64,000 nucleotides of DNA, taken from assembly GCF_000016065.1 (NCBI RefSeq), contig NC_009092.1, positions 3,038,001 through 3,102,000 on the forward strand, in the 5' to 3' direction. Origin of the DNA: Shewanella loihica PV-4. GTDB taxonomy: Bacteria; Pseudomonadota; Gammaproteobacteria; Enterobacterales; Shewanellaceae. Below are positions 52,377 to 62,341 of the stretch, piece after piece; the stretch's first letter is position 1, and every line of letters begins with the position of its first letter. Both the position numbers and the translations under genes were made by a program. The notes beneath the pieces are model-generated. The model saw only the letters and a program-made list of their open reading frames with translations, did not search any database and was not told where the DNA came from.

Positions 52377-52488
52377 AGTGGCATCCTGAATAGAGAACCT
52401 AATTGAGCTGAGATTAAAAGGGTTTTAGAACAGGTTTCGCGACGATTTATATGCGCCAATTTATATAAGTCGCGATTTGAAAGGTACC

Positions 52489-52512
52489 CGGCAGGATAGC
52501 GCCATCCTGCCG
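52489..52512. terminator. Hairpin between the diguanylate cyclase gene and tilS
   Basis: CGGCAGGAT, loop AGCGCC, ATCCTGCCG. There is no strong T run. It lies between two convergent genes, so it may act as a terminator in either direction. Confidence 0.5.
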
Positions 52513-52548
52513 CCTAGATATTAGGTATTGAATGATTGGTATTAGATG

Positions 52549-53973
52549 TTAGGTATTAACTTCGACAAGGCTGAACTGCCAGCCGCCCTCGCCTTCATCA
52601 GCCAAGTAACGTTTATCCACCCAGAGCCCCACAGCGGCAACTAATTGCTCGCCAGAAAAGATAAGCGGAATACGCCCTCGCTCCCAAGGCGGCACGGCAA
52701 ACTCTTGCCACAACTTCTTAAGCTCCCGCCCCTTATCCCGCCCATGGGGATGACAGCGCAGGCTGCCAGAGGCGCCAAAACGAAGCATCACCTCGCCTGC
52801 CTTTGCTAGACGTAGCCTAGGGCCCGTCAGGCTCCAGTTCGCCACAAGCTGGCTTTGGCTATCGATAGGCCAGCTTAACGTCGAGCCATGGGATCTCACA
52901 TCCTCATCCAGGCCTTGCAGCACTTGCTCAACTCTGGGGGCGACCTCGACAGGATCAAGATAGAGCGCGTATTGAAAACGTCTCAGCACCATAGATCTGA
53001 TGCGAATCGCCACCTGAGCATCGTCTTTAGCCTCAAGCTGCGCCAAAATATCCCCCAGCTGCGCCGCCGAGGGTAAAGGGAAGCCGCGATGCTCGATAAA
53101 GCCCCGCAGCAGATGGGGACGCCAGCGCCCAGGCTGCTCTGCTAGCGCCTTAAGATCCAGCACGGCCGCCTGACTATGGGGCACGCTTAGCAGCATGGCA
53201 GGTAAGCAAAGACTCACCTCCTCGTCGATCAACGCCTGCTGCTCGGCGCACAATTGAGCGCTGCGACTGGCGGTGGCGGCAAAGGCTGGCCAGCGCGCCG
53301 TGAGGATCGGCAGCACCTCATTGCGCAAAAAGTTGCGGTCGAAACGACTGTCCTTATTACTCTCATCCTCGATATGGCTAAGCCCTTCAGCCATGGCGAA
53401 GGCTTCTATCTGGGCGCGGGAGCTTGTCAGCAGAGGCCTGAGGAGTGGATTATCAGGGGTAAAGGCCTGCACCTCTCCCATGGCCGCCAGTCCCTTGGGC
53501 CCGAGGCCACGCTTGAGGGCCAGTAATAGCGTCTCTAACTGATCGTCCTGATGATGGGCGGTGAGCAGGATATCGCCGGGGGCTAACTCGCTTCGCAGCG
53601 CATCGTATCTCGCCTCGCGGGCCGCGGCCTCGAGACTAATGCGGGCGCCACTAGCCACTGTCACCCGCTTGACGCTGATCGGCAAGCCATACTCGCGGGC
53701 ACGGCGCTCACAGTGGCTCTGCCAGCTATCAGCATTGGCGCTGAGGCCATGATGCACATGCACCAGGAGATAATTAAACTCGGGATGCTGCTTGGCAAAT
53801 AGGCTCAGGCCATGGGCAAGCACCTCTGAGTCGACCCCGCCACTATATGCCAGTACTAACTTCATAGCTGGCTTAGTAGCTGGCCTACTACCAGAATTAA
53901 TGCCAGCCGCAGGCTTCACCCGCGCTAGTAGCTGGGTCAGGGCATCAAATGGACAGAAGCTGTCGGGCGCCAT
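52549..53973 (-). CDS. tilS: tRNA(Ile)-lysidine synthase
   Basis: The 474-residue protein has the ATP pyrophosphatase P-loop SGGVDS, the VHVHHGLSANADSWQ segment, DILLTAHHQDDQLET and GLGPKGLAAMG, and a C-terminal KxKxLW-type domain (KGRELKKLWQEFAVPPWERG). It converts C34 of the tRNA-Ile(CAU) anticodon to lysidine. An N-terminal 20-residue insertion (NSGSRPATKPAMKL) before the P-loop is unusual. It starts one base after the dnaE stop (TAGATG). In E. coli accA lies between dnaE and tilS; here it does not. Confidence 0.95.
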   Translation of the reverse strand: MAPDSFCPFDALTQLLARVKPAAGINSGSRPATKPAMKLVLAYSGGVDSEVLAHGLSLFAKQHPEFNYLLVHVHHGLSANADSWQSHCERRAREYGLPISVKRVTVASGARISLEAAAREARYDALRSELAPGDILLTAHHQDDQLETLLLALKRGLGPKGLAAMGEVQAFTPDNPLLRPLLTSSRAQIEAFAMAEGLSHIEDESNKDSRFDRNFLRNEVLPILTARWPAFAATASRSAQLCAEQQALIDEEVSLCLPAMLLSVPHSQAAVLDLKALAEQPGRWRPHLLRGFIEHRGFPLPSAAQLGDILAQLEAKDDAQVAIRIRSMVLRRFQYALYLDPVEVAPRVEQVLQGLDEDVRSHGSTLSWPIDSQSQLVANWSLTGPRLRLAKAGEVMLRFGASGSLRCHPHGRDKGRELKKLWQEFAVPPWERGRIPLIFSGEQLVAAVGLWVDKRYLADEGEGGWQFSLVEVNT

Positions 53974-56900
53974 CTAGAAGAGGATCCTTACCTTGTCAGA
54001 CCCGGTCAGCGTCTCCAGTGCCAGCATCAGCTCGTCGGTCGGATTCACCCGCCACTCATCCCCCAGCCTGAACTGGGCCTTAGCGGTAGGCTGGGCATAG
54101 TTGATCACCAAGGGTACACTGCCCGCCTTCCAGGGCTCGACCGCTTGTTGGAACTGGCCAAGCCACTCTGGGGTGATGCTAGCGCCGTCCAGATCCACCT
54201 CGACCGCGTGGGCGAAGTGGCTGCGCGCCTCACCCATATCGATGATGCTGCGGGCCGTCATGCGATTGCCGCCGGAGAAGTCATCGAAACTCACCTCCCC
54301 TTCGACGATCAAGATCCTGTCTTTCTCCAGCAGCTCACCAAATTTCTCAAAGGCCTCGGTAAACAGCATCACCTCCAAACGGGCACTCTTATCGTCCAGG
54401 GTGACCAGGCCCATCTTGGAGCCGCGCTTGGTCATCATCACACGGGTCGCCACCACGAGCCCGGCAGCCTTGGTGGTCTTGCCCCGCTCGGTGGGATGCA
54501 CATCCTTGAGCCTGCCCGAAGTGTAGTGCTTCAGTTCCTTGAGATACTGATTAATCGGGTGACCGGTGAGGTACAGACCTAAGGTATCCCGTTCGCCCTC
54601 GAGCCACACCTTATCGGGCCAGGGCGTGCAGTGCACAAACTGCTGCTTGTTGTCTTCCGGCTCGCTGTTGAGCAGGCCAAACATGTCGTGCTGGCCAATC
54701 GCCTCGGCCTTGGCATGCTGATCCGCGGCGCGAATTGCCTCTGGCAGGGTCGCCATCATGGCGGCGCGGTGCGGCCCCAGGTTATCCAAGGCGCCGGCGC
54801 AGATCAGTTTCTCGATAACTCTGCGATTAAGCTTCTTGAGATCGACCCGGGCGCAGAAGTCGAACAGATCGATGAAAGGCCCATCCTCGCGCGCCTTCAG
54901 AATCGATTCCACCGGGCCTTCACCCACGCCCTTGATGGCGCCGATGCCATAGACGATGTTGAGGTCGTCATCCACGGTGAAGCGGAACAGGCCCTTGTTG
55001 ACGTCCGGCGGCAACAGCGGTAAGCCCATGCGCTCACACTCGTCCACCAGGGTCACGATCTTGTCTGTGTTGTCCATATCCGCCGACATCACCGCCGCCA
55101 TAAACTGCGCCGGGAAATGGGTCTTGAGCCAGAGGGTCTGGTAGGACACCAAGGCGTAGGCGGCCGAGTGCGACTTGTTGAAGCCGTAACCGGCAAACTT
55201 CTCCACCAAGTCGAAGATCTTCATCGCCAGCTCGCCGTCGACGCCGTTCTTCACCGCGCCCTCTTCGAAGACACTACGCTGCTTGGCCATCTCTTCGGGT
55301 TTCTTCTTACCCATGGCACGACGCAGCATGTCCGCGCCGCCCAGGGTATAGCCCGCCAGTACCTGGGCGATCTGCATCACCTGTTCCTGGTAGAGAATGA
55401 TACCGTAGGTGGGCTCCAGAATCGGCTTAAGGCTCTCGTGTTGCCACTGCTGGTCGGGATAAGAAACCTCTTCACGGCCGTGCTTACGCTCGATGAAGTT
55501 ATCTACCATGCCCGACTGTAGCGGCCCGGGACGGAACAGGGCCACCAGTGCGATCATATCTTCGAAGCAGTCAGGCTGTAGGCGCTTAATCAGATCTTTC
55601 ATACCGCGAGATTCCAGCTGGAACACGGCGGTGGTTTCATAACGCTGCAGCAGACGGAAGGAGGCTGGGTCATCCAAAACGATCGCCTCGATACGCACCG
55701 GCTCTTTGCCCTGCTTCGCCAGATGCGGATTGATCATCTGCAACGCCCAGTCGATGATGGTCAGGGTCCTCAGACCCAGGAAGTCGAACTTCACCAGACC
55801 GGCGGTCTCTACGTCGTTCTTATCGAACTGGGTAACCGGGTTGTGGCCCTCGGCATCACAGTAGAGCGGCGCAAAGTCAGTGATCACCGTCGGCGCGATC
55901 ACCACGCCCCCGGCGTGTTTACCCGCGTTACGTGTGACCCCTTCCAGCACCCGGCACATGTCGATGAGATCTTTCACCTCTTCGTCGGCGTCATAGGCCT
56001 CGGGCAGTGCCGGCTCGGCCTCGAACGCCTTGGCCAGTGTCATGCCGGGCTCGGCCGGGATCATCTTAGAGATACGGTCGACGAAGCCATAGGGGTGACC
56101 CAGTACACGGCCCACGTCACGCACCACGGCCTTAGCCGCCATGGTACCGAAGGTGATGATCTGCGACACGGCGTCACGGCCATAGAGTTCGGCCACGTGG
56201 TCGATCACCTCGTCGCGTCTGTCCATACAGAAGTCGACGTCGAAATCGGGCATGGAAACACGTTCTGGGTTAAGGAAACGTTCGAACAGCAGGTCGAATT
56301 CCAGCGGGTCGAGATCGGTGATCTTAAGGGCATAGGCCACCAGAGAACCCGCCCCCGAACCACGGCCGGGACCGATAGGGATACCGTTGTCTTTACCCCA
56401 CTGAATGAACTCCATCACGATGAGGAAGTAGCCGGGGAATCCCATGTTGTTAATTACCGTCAGCTCGACATCGAGACGCTCGTCATACTCGCCGCGGCGC
56501 TCGGCGCGCTGTGCTTCATCAGGGAAGAGGAACTCGAGACGCTCCTCCAGGCCCTTCTTGGAGACCTCGACCAGAAAATCTTCGATGGAGAGATCGCCGG
56601 TGGGGAAGTTCGGCAGGAAGTATTCACCGAGTCTCACGGTAACGTTACAGCGCTTGGCGATCTCCACGCTGTTTTGCAACGCCTCAGGGATATCGTCAAA
56701 CAGCTCACACATCTCATCCTGAATGCGGAAATATTGCTGCTCGCTGTAGCGGCGCGGCCGCCTTGGGTCGGCCAGGGTGAAACCATCCGAGATGGCCACG
56801 CGGATCTCGTGGGCCTCGAATTGCTCAGGCTGTATGAACACCACCTGATTGGTGGCGACCACGGGCAGGTCTTTCTCGCCTGCCAGCTCGACCGCCATAT

Positions 56901-57447
56901 GCAGATAACGCTCCTCATCGGGGCGACCCGTGCGGATAAGCTCGAGATAATAACGGTCGGGGAAATGGGTCTGATAGAAGGCGACCAGAGAGTCCACCTG
57001 GCCCTGGTTACCCTTGAGCAGCGCCTTGCCCACGTCGCCATCTTTGGCGCCGGAGAGCAGGATCAGCCCTTCGCTGTAGCGCTCCAGCCAGGCCTGGTCG
57101 ATCACCGCCCTGTCTTTTACATGGCCACGCAGATAGGCATCACTGATCAGCAGGGTGAGGTTCTTATACCCCTCGTTGTTCATCGCCAGCACGGTCAGGG
57201 AACAGAACTCATCCTCGAATCCTGGCACCAGCATGAAGAAGTCACAACCTACGATGGGCTTGATCCCAGCGCCGTGACAACCGCCATAAAACTTCACCAG
57301 GCCGCAGAGGTTGGTGTTGTCGGTCAGGGCCAGTGCGGCCATCTGATCTTCACTGGCCTTGGCGAGAATGGGCTTGACCTTGGCGAGGCCATCAGACATG
57401 GAAAAATCACTGTGTACGCGCAGGTGCACGAAACGAGGTTCTGACAT
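53974..57447 (-). CDS. dnaE: DNA polymerase III alpha subunit
   Basis: The 1157-residue product has the usual length. The PHP domain is at the start ([13 protein letters not shown]). The polymerase palm contains [19 protein letters not shown] (the catalytic Asp pair near 400-405). Thumb and finger segments ([17 protein letters not shown] and [15 protein letters not shown]) and an OB fold near the C-terminus ([19 protein letters not shown]) are present. It is the replicative polymerase core subunit. It lies between rnhB and tilS in the usual lpx-dnaE cluster, preceded by a 170-bp gap with a tandem repeat. Confidence 0.98.
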   Translation of the reverse strand: MSEPRFVHLRVHSDFSMSDGLAKVKPILAKASEDQMAALALTDNTNLCGLVKFYGGCHGAGIKPIVGCDFFMLVPGFEDEFCSLTVLAMNNEGYKNLTLLISDAYLRGHVKDRAVIDQAWLERYSEGLILLSGAKDGDVGKALLKGNQGQVDSLVAFYQTHFPDRYYLELIRTGRPDEERYLHMAVELAGEKDLPVVATNQVVFIQPEQFEAHEIRVAISDGFTLADPRRPRRYSEQQYFRIQDEMCELFDDIPEALQNSVEIAKRCNVTVRLGEYFLPNFPTGDLSIEDFLVEVSKKGLEERLEFLFPDEAQRAERRGEYDERLDVELTVINNMGFPGYFLIVMEFIQWGKDNGIPIGPGRGSGAGSLVAYALKITDLDPLEFDLLFERFLNPERVSMPDFDVDFCMDRRDEVIDHVAELYGRDAVSQIITFGTMAAKAVVRDVGRVLGHPYGFVDRISKMIPAEPGMTLAKAFEAEPALPEAYDADEEVKDLIDMCRVLEGVTRNAGKHAGGVVIAPTVITDFAPLYCDAEGHNPVTQFDKNDVETAGLVKFDFLGLRTLTIIDWALQMINPHLAKQGKEPVRIEAIVLDDPASFRLLQRYETTAVFQLESRGMKDLIKRLQPDCFEDMIALVALFRPGPLQSGMVDNFIERKHGREEVSYPDQQWQHESLKPILEPTYGIILYQEQVMQIAQVLAGYTLGGADMLRRAMGKKKPEEMAKQRSVFEEGAVKNGVDGELAMKIFDLVEKFAGYGFNKSHSAAYALVSYQTLWLKTHFPAQFMAAVMSADMDNTDKIVTLVDECERMGLPLLPPDVNKGLFRFTVDDDLNIVYGIGAIKGVGEGPVESILKAREDGPFIDLFDFCARVDLKKLNRRVIEKLICAGALDNLGPHRAAMMATLPEAIRAADQHAKAEAIGQHDMFGLLNSEPEDNKQQFVHCTPWPDKVWLEGERDTLGLYLTGHPINQYLKELKHYTSGRLKDVHPTERGKTTKAAGLVVATRVMMTKRGSKMGLVTLDDKSARLEVMLFTEAFEKFGELLEKDRILIVEGEVSFDDFSGGNRMTARSIIDMGEARSHFAHAVEVDLDGASITPEWLGQFQQAVEPWKAGSVPLVINYAQPTAKAQFRLGDEWRVNPTDELMLALETLTGSDKVRILF

Positions 57448-57505
57448 AAGAAGATTCTGATTTAGTTAGCAAATTTTCTAATATTTATGCGGCGAACTAT
57501 TCCCG

Positions 57506-57574
57506 TGAAAGAGTCGCCTTGAAAGAGTCGCCTTGAAAAGTCACCTTTAAAGAGCAACCTTGAAAGAGTACCAG
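57506..57574. repeat. 14-bp tandem repeat, five copies, between rnhB and dnaE
   Basis: TGAAAGAGTCGCCT at 57506 and 57520, then degenerate copies at 57534, 57548 and 57561 (TGAAAGAGTACCAG). Confidence 0.9.
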
Positions 57575-57619
57575 AGTCACACACAGGGCACCAGTCACAG
57601 GCGCCCCCGCGAGGGCGGT

Positions 57620-58246
57620 TTAACAGGCCTCCAGACGCTCCTTGACCGGCCTGAAACTCTTGCGGTGCTCGGCCAGTACGCCATGGGCCTCGAGCGCCTC
57701 GAAATGGGCCTTGGTGGGGTAGCCCTTATGCTTGGCGAAGCCATATTCGGGATAGCGCTCATCCAGGGCTTCCATCTCTCTGTCGCGCACCACTTTGGCA
57801 ACGATAGAGGCGGCGCTGATGGCCGGGATCAGGCCATCGCCCTTGATCACCGCATGACCCTCCAGGGTCTCATCGGTAAAGTCCGGTACCCGATTGCCGT
57901 CGATCAATACTCTGTCAGGTCGGGCGCGCAGTCCTGCGACGGCGCGCTGCATCGCCAGCATGGTCGCGTGCAGTATGTTGAGCTCATCGATCTCCAGCGG
58001 TGAACAGCGTCCGACGCTGACATCCAGCGCCTTGGCGAGGATCTCCTCATAGAGGGCGTCGCGCTTCTTCTCCGACAGCTTCTTGGAGTCATTTAGCCCT
58101 TCAATAGGATTGTTCGGGTCCAGCACCACGGCGGCGGTCACCACATCGCCCACCAAGGGGCCACGGCCCACTTCATCGACGCCGGCGTAGAAACCGCTGC
58201 AGAGTGCCTCGACCTGTTCGGCGGTAATTTGTTTATAGATAGCCAC
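57620..58246 (-). CDS. rnhB: Ribonuclease HII
   Basis: The start is GTG 58246, which overlaps the lpxB stop (TAGTG), giving 208 residues. Longer frames run into lpxB. The catalytic DEDD set is visible: [20 protein letters not shown] (Asp, Glu), a later [10 protein letters not shown] and [24 protein letters not shown] (cited in part). It removes RNA from RNA-DNA hybrids, including single ribonucleotides. It is in the conserved lpxB-rnhB-dnaE order. Confidence 0.96.
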   Translation of the reverse strand: MAIYKQITAEQVEALCSGFYAGVDEVGRGPLVGDVVTAAVVLDPNNPIEGLNDSKKLSEKKRDALYEEILAKALDVSVGRCSPLEIDELNILHATMLAMQRAVAGLRARPDRVLIDGNRVPDFTDETLEGHAVIKGDGLIPAISAASIVAKVVRDREMEALDERYPEYGFAKHKGYPTKAHFEALEAHGVLAEHRKSFRPVKERLEAC

Positions 58247-59394
58247 TATTTTGTCTCCACTAGCTCGATAACCGCCTGGGCCGCGCGCGCACTGGCATCG
58301 CATCTTAGCTGTTGATGCAGCGTCATAAAGCTCTCCATCAACGGCTTATGATCGCCATCGAGCTGATTGGAAACGGCGTCGACTATCTTATCTGGTGTAC
58401 AGTCGGCCTGGATCAGCTCAGGGATGATCTCCCTGCCCGCCAGCAAATTAGGCAAGGAGTAATGAGATATCTGCATCATTCCCTTAGCGATACGATAGGT
58501 GATCGGCGATACCCGGTAGGCCACCACCATGGGGCGTTTCACCAACATGGCCTCCAGGGTCGCGGTGCCAGACGCCAGCAAGATAGCATCGGCTGCGGCC
58601 ATCACGGTGCGAGACTGTCCCTCGACCAGATGTATGTCGAGATCCGGCGCATGGGTCTTGAGGGCCAGCTCAAACTGGGCCCGACGCTTGGCATTGACCA
58701 GCGGGGTGACAAACTTAAGGTCTGGGTAGCGCTGGCGCAACTTTACCGCCGCCTGCACGAAAGGCTCGGCCAGCTGCTTGAGCTCGCCGCCCCGAGAGCC
58801 GGGTAAGATGGCGAGATATTCGGCGTGGGGATCTAACCCCAGGGTCTCGCGGGCACTGAGCTTATCGCTCTCTAGCGGAATATCGTCTGCGAGTGTGTGG
58901 CCGACGAAGGTACAAGGCACATTATGCTTATCGTAGAAGGCCTTCTCGAAGGGCAACAGCGACAGCACCATGTTGGTCGCCTTGGCGATCTTGAAGATCC
59001 GCTTGGGGCGCCAGGCCCACACAGAAGGGCTGACATAGTGAACCGTCTTGATCCCCTGCGCCTTAAGCTTCAGCTCCAGACCTATGTTGAAATCGGGGGC
59101 ATCGATACCGATAAAGCAATCTGGCTTTAGGGCGGTCAGCTCGTCGATCAGCGTTTTACGCACCTTAAGCAGGCGTGGCAGGCGCGACAGCACCTCGACC
59201 AGGCCCATCACGGCCAGCTCTTCGAAAGAGAACAGGGACTCAAACCCCAAGGCATCCATCTGCGGGCCGCCGATACCGACGAAGCGGGCATCCGGGTATT
59301 GCTGTTTCAAGGCCTTGATCAGGCCGGCGCCGAGAATATCACCGGACAGCTCACCCGCCACCATGGCGAATACTTTTTGATTGCTCTGATTCAT
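58246..59394 (-). CDS. lpxB: Lipid-A-disaccharide synthase
   Basis: This 382-residue GT-B glycosyltransferase has the LpxB start [32 protein letters not shown], the [14 protein letters not shown] core and [16 protein letters not shown]. It joins UDP-2,3-diacylglucosamine to lipid X at the inner membrane, the step after LpxH. The frame length and operon place are as in E. coli. A terminator-like hairpin (59416-59446) sits in the 232-bp gap between it and lpxA. Confidence 0.97.
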
Positions 59395-59415
59395 CTTCTG
59401 TTACTTGCTTACTGA

Positions 59416-59446
59416 AAATAAAAAAGCCCGTGAACACGAGCTTTTC
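59416..59446 (-). terminator. Terminator-like hairpin between lpxA and lpxB
   Basis: On the minus strand AAAAGCTCGTG, a short loop, CACGGGCTTTTTTATTTT. The stem has one G-U-type pair and a good T run. It lies inside an otherwise co-oriented cluster and may reduce lpxB expression or mark a new promoter downstream. Confidence 0.7.
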
Positions 59447-59452
59447 TTCGAT

Positions 59453-59491
59453 AGCTAAACCAATTAGCTAAACCGATTAAAGAAACCGATT
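59453..59491. repeat. 13-bp tandem repeat, three copies, running into the lpxA stop
   Basis: AGCTAAACCAATT, AGCTAAACCGATT and AAAGAAACCGATT. The last copy ends inside the lpxA stop codon region. Confidence 0.9.
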
Positions 59492-60257
59492 AACGAATAA
59501 TGCCTCGGCTCGAGTTGACCACAAAGTCCATCAGCAGCTTAACCTGCTCGTCCTCGGCATCCTCACCCAAGGCGGCAACTGCTTCTTCAATGGTCAAGCC
59601 CTTGCGATACAAGGTCTTGTAGGCACGGCGCACTGCCAGTTGGCTCTCTTTTGAGAAGCCGCGGCGTTTCATGCCTTCGCTGTTCAGTCCCCTTGGGATA
59701 GCAGGCTGTCCCGACGCCATCACAAATGGCGGCACATCTTGCAGGATCAATGAATAACCAGCGGTAAAGGCATGTGCACCAATATGCACAAACTGATGCA
59801 CACCCGTCATGCCGCCTAGGATCGCCCAGTCGCCCACATGGACGTGGCCGGCGATAGAGGCGTTGTTAGCCATGATCACATTGTTACCCACCACACAGTC
59901 GTGGGCGATGTGCACATAGGCCATAAACAGGTTGTTGGAGCCGATACGGGTCTCACTGTTATCCTGCACCGTGCCGCGATGTATGGTGACAGATTCGCGG
60001 ATCACATTGTTATCGCCGATGATCAGCCGGGTTGGCTCGCCAGCATACTTCTTATCCTGGCAGTCTTCCCCTACTGAGGCGAACTGAAAAATACGGTTAC
60101 CCTTGCCGATAACCGTAGGGCCCTTGACCACCACGTGAGAGCTCAGATGACAGTCGTCGCCGATCTCGACATCTGGGCCGATATAGGTCCATGGGCCTAT
60201 GGTAACATTGTTACCGATTTTGGCATCTGGGTGTACAAATGCTAACTTATCAATCAC
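59490..60257 (-). CDS. lpxA: UDP-N-acetylglucosamine acyltransferase
   Basis: GTG 60257 overlaps the fabZ stop (GTGA) and aligns with the E. coli start ([15 protein letters not shown] against MIDKSAFVHPTA). The product is 255 residues, a left-handed beta helix with hexapeptide repeats. The catalytic histidine is in [11 protein letters not shown] and the C-terminal helices end in SSRGIIR. It transfers a 3-hydroxyacyl chain from ACP to UDP-GlcNAc, the first step of lipid A synthesis. The open frame extends to 60299, but overlap and homology favour GTG 60257. Confidence 0.97.
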   Translation of the reverse strand: MIDKLAFVHPDAKIGNNVTIGPWTYIGPDVEIGDDCHLSSHVVVKGPTVIGKGNRIFQFASVGEDCQDKKYAGEPTRLIIGDNNVIRESVTIHRGTVQDNSETRIGSNNLFMAYVHIAHDCVVGNNVIMANNASIAGHVHVGDWAILGGMTGVHQFVHIGAHAFTAGYSLILQDVPPFVMASGQPAIPRGLNSEGMKRRGFSKESQLAVRRAYKTLYRKGLTIEEAVAALGEDAEDEQVKLLMDFVVNSSRGIIR

Positions 60258-60715
60258 TTGGCAATCTCTCTGCGGGCACACATGATCTCTGCCGAACAAA
60301 CTAGTTCGCCATCGACCTTAGCTTCACCTGTGAAGACGCCAATCCCGCGGCGTTCTTTAATCATCTTAACTTCGAAATGAAGTTGGTCGCCTGGCTCGAC
60401 CACACGCTTGAAGCGAGCGTTATCGATACCGGCAAAATAGTATAAGGCATCGTTAGATGGCTCATCGCTCATGGTTTTAAACGCTAACAGACCGGTCGCC
60501 TGGGCCATAGCCTCTAGGATCAATACACCTGGCATCACAGGAGCTACAGGGAAATGGCCCTGGAAGAATGGCTCGTTGATGGTGACATTCTTGATCGCAT
60601 GCAGTGTTTCACCTGGCGTAAAGTCGAGGACTCTATCGATCAATAAAAACGGATACCTGTGAGGTAGGAACTTTAGGATCTCTTTGATATCCATCGTATT
60701 TAATTGATTTGACAC
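60254..60715 (-). CDS. fabZ: 3-hydroxyacyl-[acyl-carrier-protein] dehydratase FabZ
   Basis: This 153-residue hot-dog protein has [20 protein letters not shown], the active-site [20 protein letters not shown] (His and, later, Glu) and the C-terminal [20 protein letters not shown]. It dehydrates 3-hydroxyacyl-ACP in fatty acid synthesis, competing with LpxA for the same substrate. It overlaps lpxA by four bases and is 30 bp from lpxD. Confidence 0.97.
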   Translation of the reverse strand: MSNQLNTMDIKEILKFLPHRYPFLLIDRVLDFTPGETLHAIKNVTINEPFFQGHFPVAPVMPGVLILEAMAQATGLLAFKTMSDEPSNDALYYFAGIDNARFKRVVEPGDQLHFEVKMIKERRGIGVFTGEAKVDGELVCSAEIMCARREIAK

Positions 60716-60745
60716 TCAATAACTTCCTTAGCTGCCCTCGGGCAG

Positions 60746-61771
60746 TTAATCATCTGATTTAACGTTTTTTTCAAGCTGTTTGACGCGTTGGAACAATTCA
60801 TCAAGTTGTCTGAATCTGACGGTATTACGTCGCCACAACTTGTTTTCCATCGCAACGGTAGCAGAAGAGTATACACCAGGCTCACGAATAACACTCGTCA
60901 CATTGGTGCCACCCGAGATATGGGTACCGTCGGCAATCGACAGATGCCCTGCCACGGCGCTACTGCCGCCTATGATACAGTATTTACCTATATTACAGCT
61001 GCCGGCAAAGGTAGAGCTACCGGCCAGTGCGGTGTTTTCACCCACTACCACGTTGTGTGCAAGCTGCACCTGGTTGTCGATGATAACTCCATCGTGGATC
61101 TCTGTGTGATCCAGCGCGCCGCGGTCGATACTGGTGCAGGCACCTATCTCGACACGGTTACCGATACGCACCCCACCGGTTTGTGGGATCTTGATCCATA
61201 GACCACGCTCATTGGCATAACCAAAACCGTCAGAGCCGATCACTGTACCCGAATGCACGATACAGTCTGTACCCAGCTGCACATCATGGTAAAGGGTCAC
61301 GTTGGCCCACAGGATAGAGTTTGAGCCGACGATAACATCCTGGCCAAGCACACAGCCGGGACCTACCTGAACATTCTCGCCTAAGATAACCTTGGCGCCT
61401 ATCACCGCATTGGCCCCTATGGCGACGCCTTCACCCAGCTGGGCGCTAGGGTCGATAACCGCACTGGGGTGAATAGCCTCGGCGGCCTTAGGCGTGGTGT
61501 CGAGCAGCTGAGCAACTCTTGCAAAACCCACATAGGGGTCGGCCAACACTAAGGCATTGCCACTGTAATGCTCGGCCATCTTGGGCGAAAGCAACACGGC
61601 AGAGGCTGCCGTGCCTTCTAACTGACTCTGGTATTTGGGATTCGCCAGAAAGGAGATCTCCCCCGCCTGTGCCTTCTCCAGCGTGGCGACACGGTGAATA
61701 GTCACCGTCTCGTCACCCTTGACCTCGGCATTCAGATGGGCGGCGATCTCACTTAGGGTATAACTTGTCAT
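60746..61771 (-). CDS. lpxD: UDP-3-O-acylglucosamine N-acyltransferase
   Basis: The ATG at 61771 (MTSYTLSEIAAHLNA) is preferred to a TTG three bases upstream, giving 341 residues, as in E. coli. An N-terminal UDP-binding part (VATLEKAQAGEISFLANPKY) is followed by a left-handed beta helix and a C-terminal coiled coil (QLDELFQRVKQLEKN). The catalytic histidine region is QLAHNVVVGENTALAG. It adds the second 3-hydroxyacyl chain in lipid A synthesis. Confidence 0.97.
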   Translation of the reverse strand: MTSYTLSEIAAHLNAEVKGDETVTIHRVATLEKAQAGEISFLANPKYQSQLEGTAASAVLLSPKMAEHYSGNALVLADPYVGFARVAQLLDTTPKAAEAIHPSAVIDPSAQLGEGVAIGANAVIGAKVILGENVQVGPGCVLGQDVIVGSNSILWANVTLYHDVQLGTDCIVHSGTVIGSDGFGYANERGLWIKIPQTGGVRIGNRVEIGACTSIDRGALDHTEIHDGVIIDNQVQLAHNVVVGENTALAGSSTFAGSCNIGKYCIIGGSSAVAGHLSIADGTHISGGTNVTSVIREPGVYSSATVAMENKLWRRNTVRFRQLDELFQRVKQLEKNVKSDD

Positions 61772-61777
61772 CAATGC

Positions 61778-62281
61778 CTAGCCTTTGCTCAGAGCTTCAA
61801 CCACTTTGCTGCTGATGTCTGATGTCGGCTTCACGTAGATCACGGCGCCGCGCTGTAGCACTACGTCATACTTCTCTTTCTCGGCGATAGCGCTGATGGC
61901 TTTTTGAACCTTAACCAATAGCTTGTTTTGCTCTTCACCGTTACGACGACGCATATCTTCATCCAGCGCCTTGCCCTTCAGCTGTAGCTCAGCCTTGAGA
62001 GACTCCATCTTGCGCAGCATCTCAGTCTTCTGCGTTTCGCTCATCAGGGCCGCGTCGCGTTGCTGCTTCTCTAGCATGCCGCGAAGCTCTTCCTGCATCT
62101 TCTGTACGCCAGCCACACGATCGCCGAATTCGGTTTTCAGTGTTTTGCTGACTTCTTCGCGCTGTGGTAGCTGCTCAAATACCGCCTGCATATCGACAAC
62201 GGCGATCTTTTCAGCTTGTGCCGCGATAGGTGCACCTAACAGAACCAACACCATCATTGCGCGATTAAACATCTTATTCAA
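61778..62281 (-). CDS. skp: Periplasmic chaperone Skp/OmpH
   Basis: The 167-residue protein has a signal peptide (1 to about 23, APIAAQA) and a long charged coiled-coil tentacle region, with VVDMQAVFEQLPQREEVSKT at its start and a C-terminal VQKAISAIAEKEKYDVVLQR strand. Skp trimers hold unfolded outer-membrane proteins on the way to BamA, whose gene lies directly upstream. It is six bases from lpxD. Confidence 0.95.
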   Translation of the reverse strand: MNKMFNRAMMVLVLLGAPIAAQAEKIAVVDMQAVFEQLPQREEVSKTLKTEFGDRVAGVQKMQEELRGMLEKQQRDAALMSETQKTEMLRKMESLKAELQLKGKALDEDMRRRNGEEQNKLLVKVQKAISAIAEKEKYDVVLQRGAVIYVKPTSDISSKVVEALSKG

Positions 62282-62341
62282 AATAAACTCCTTATAATCA
62301 GCAAAACTTGCCGATGACTTTTTATTTAAATTAGTTCTACT

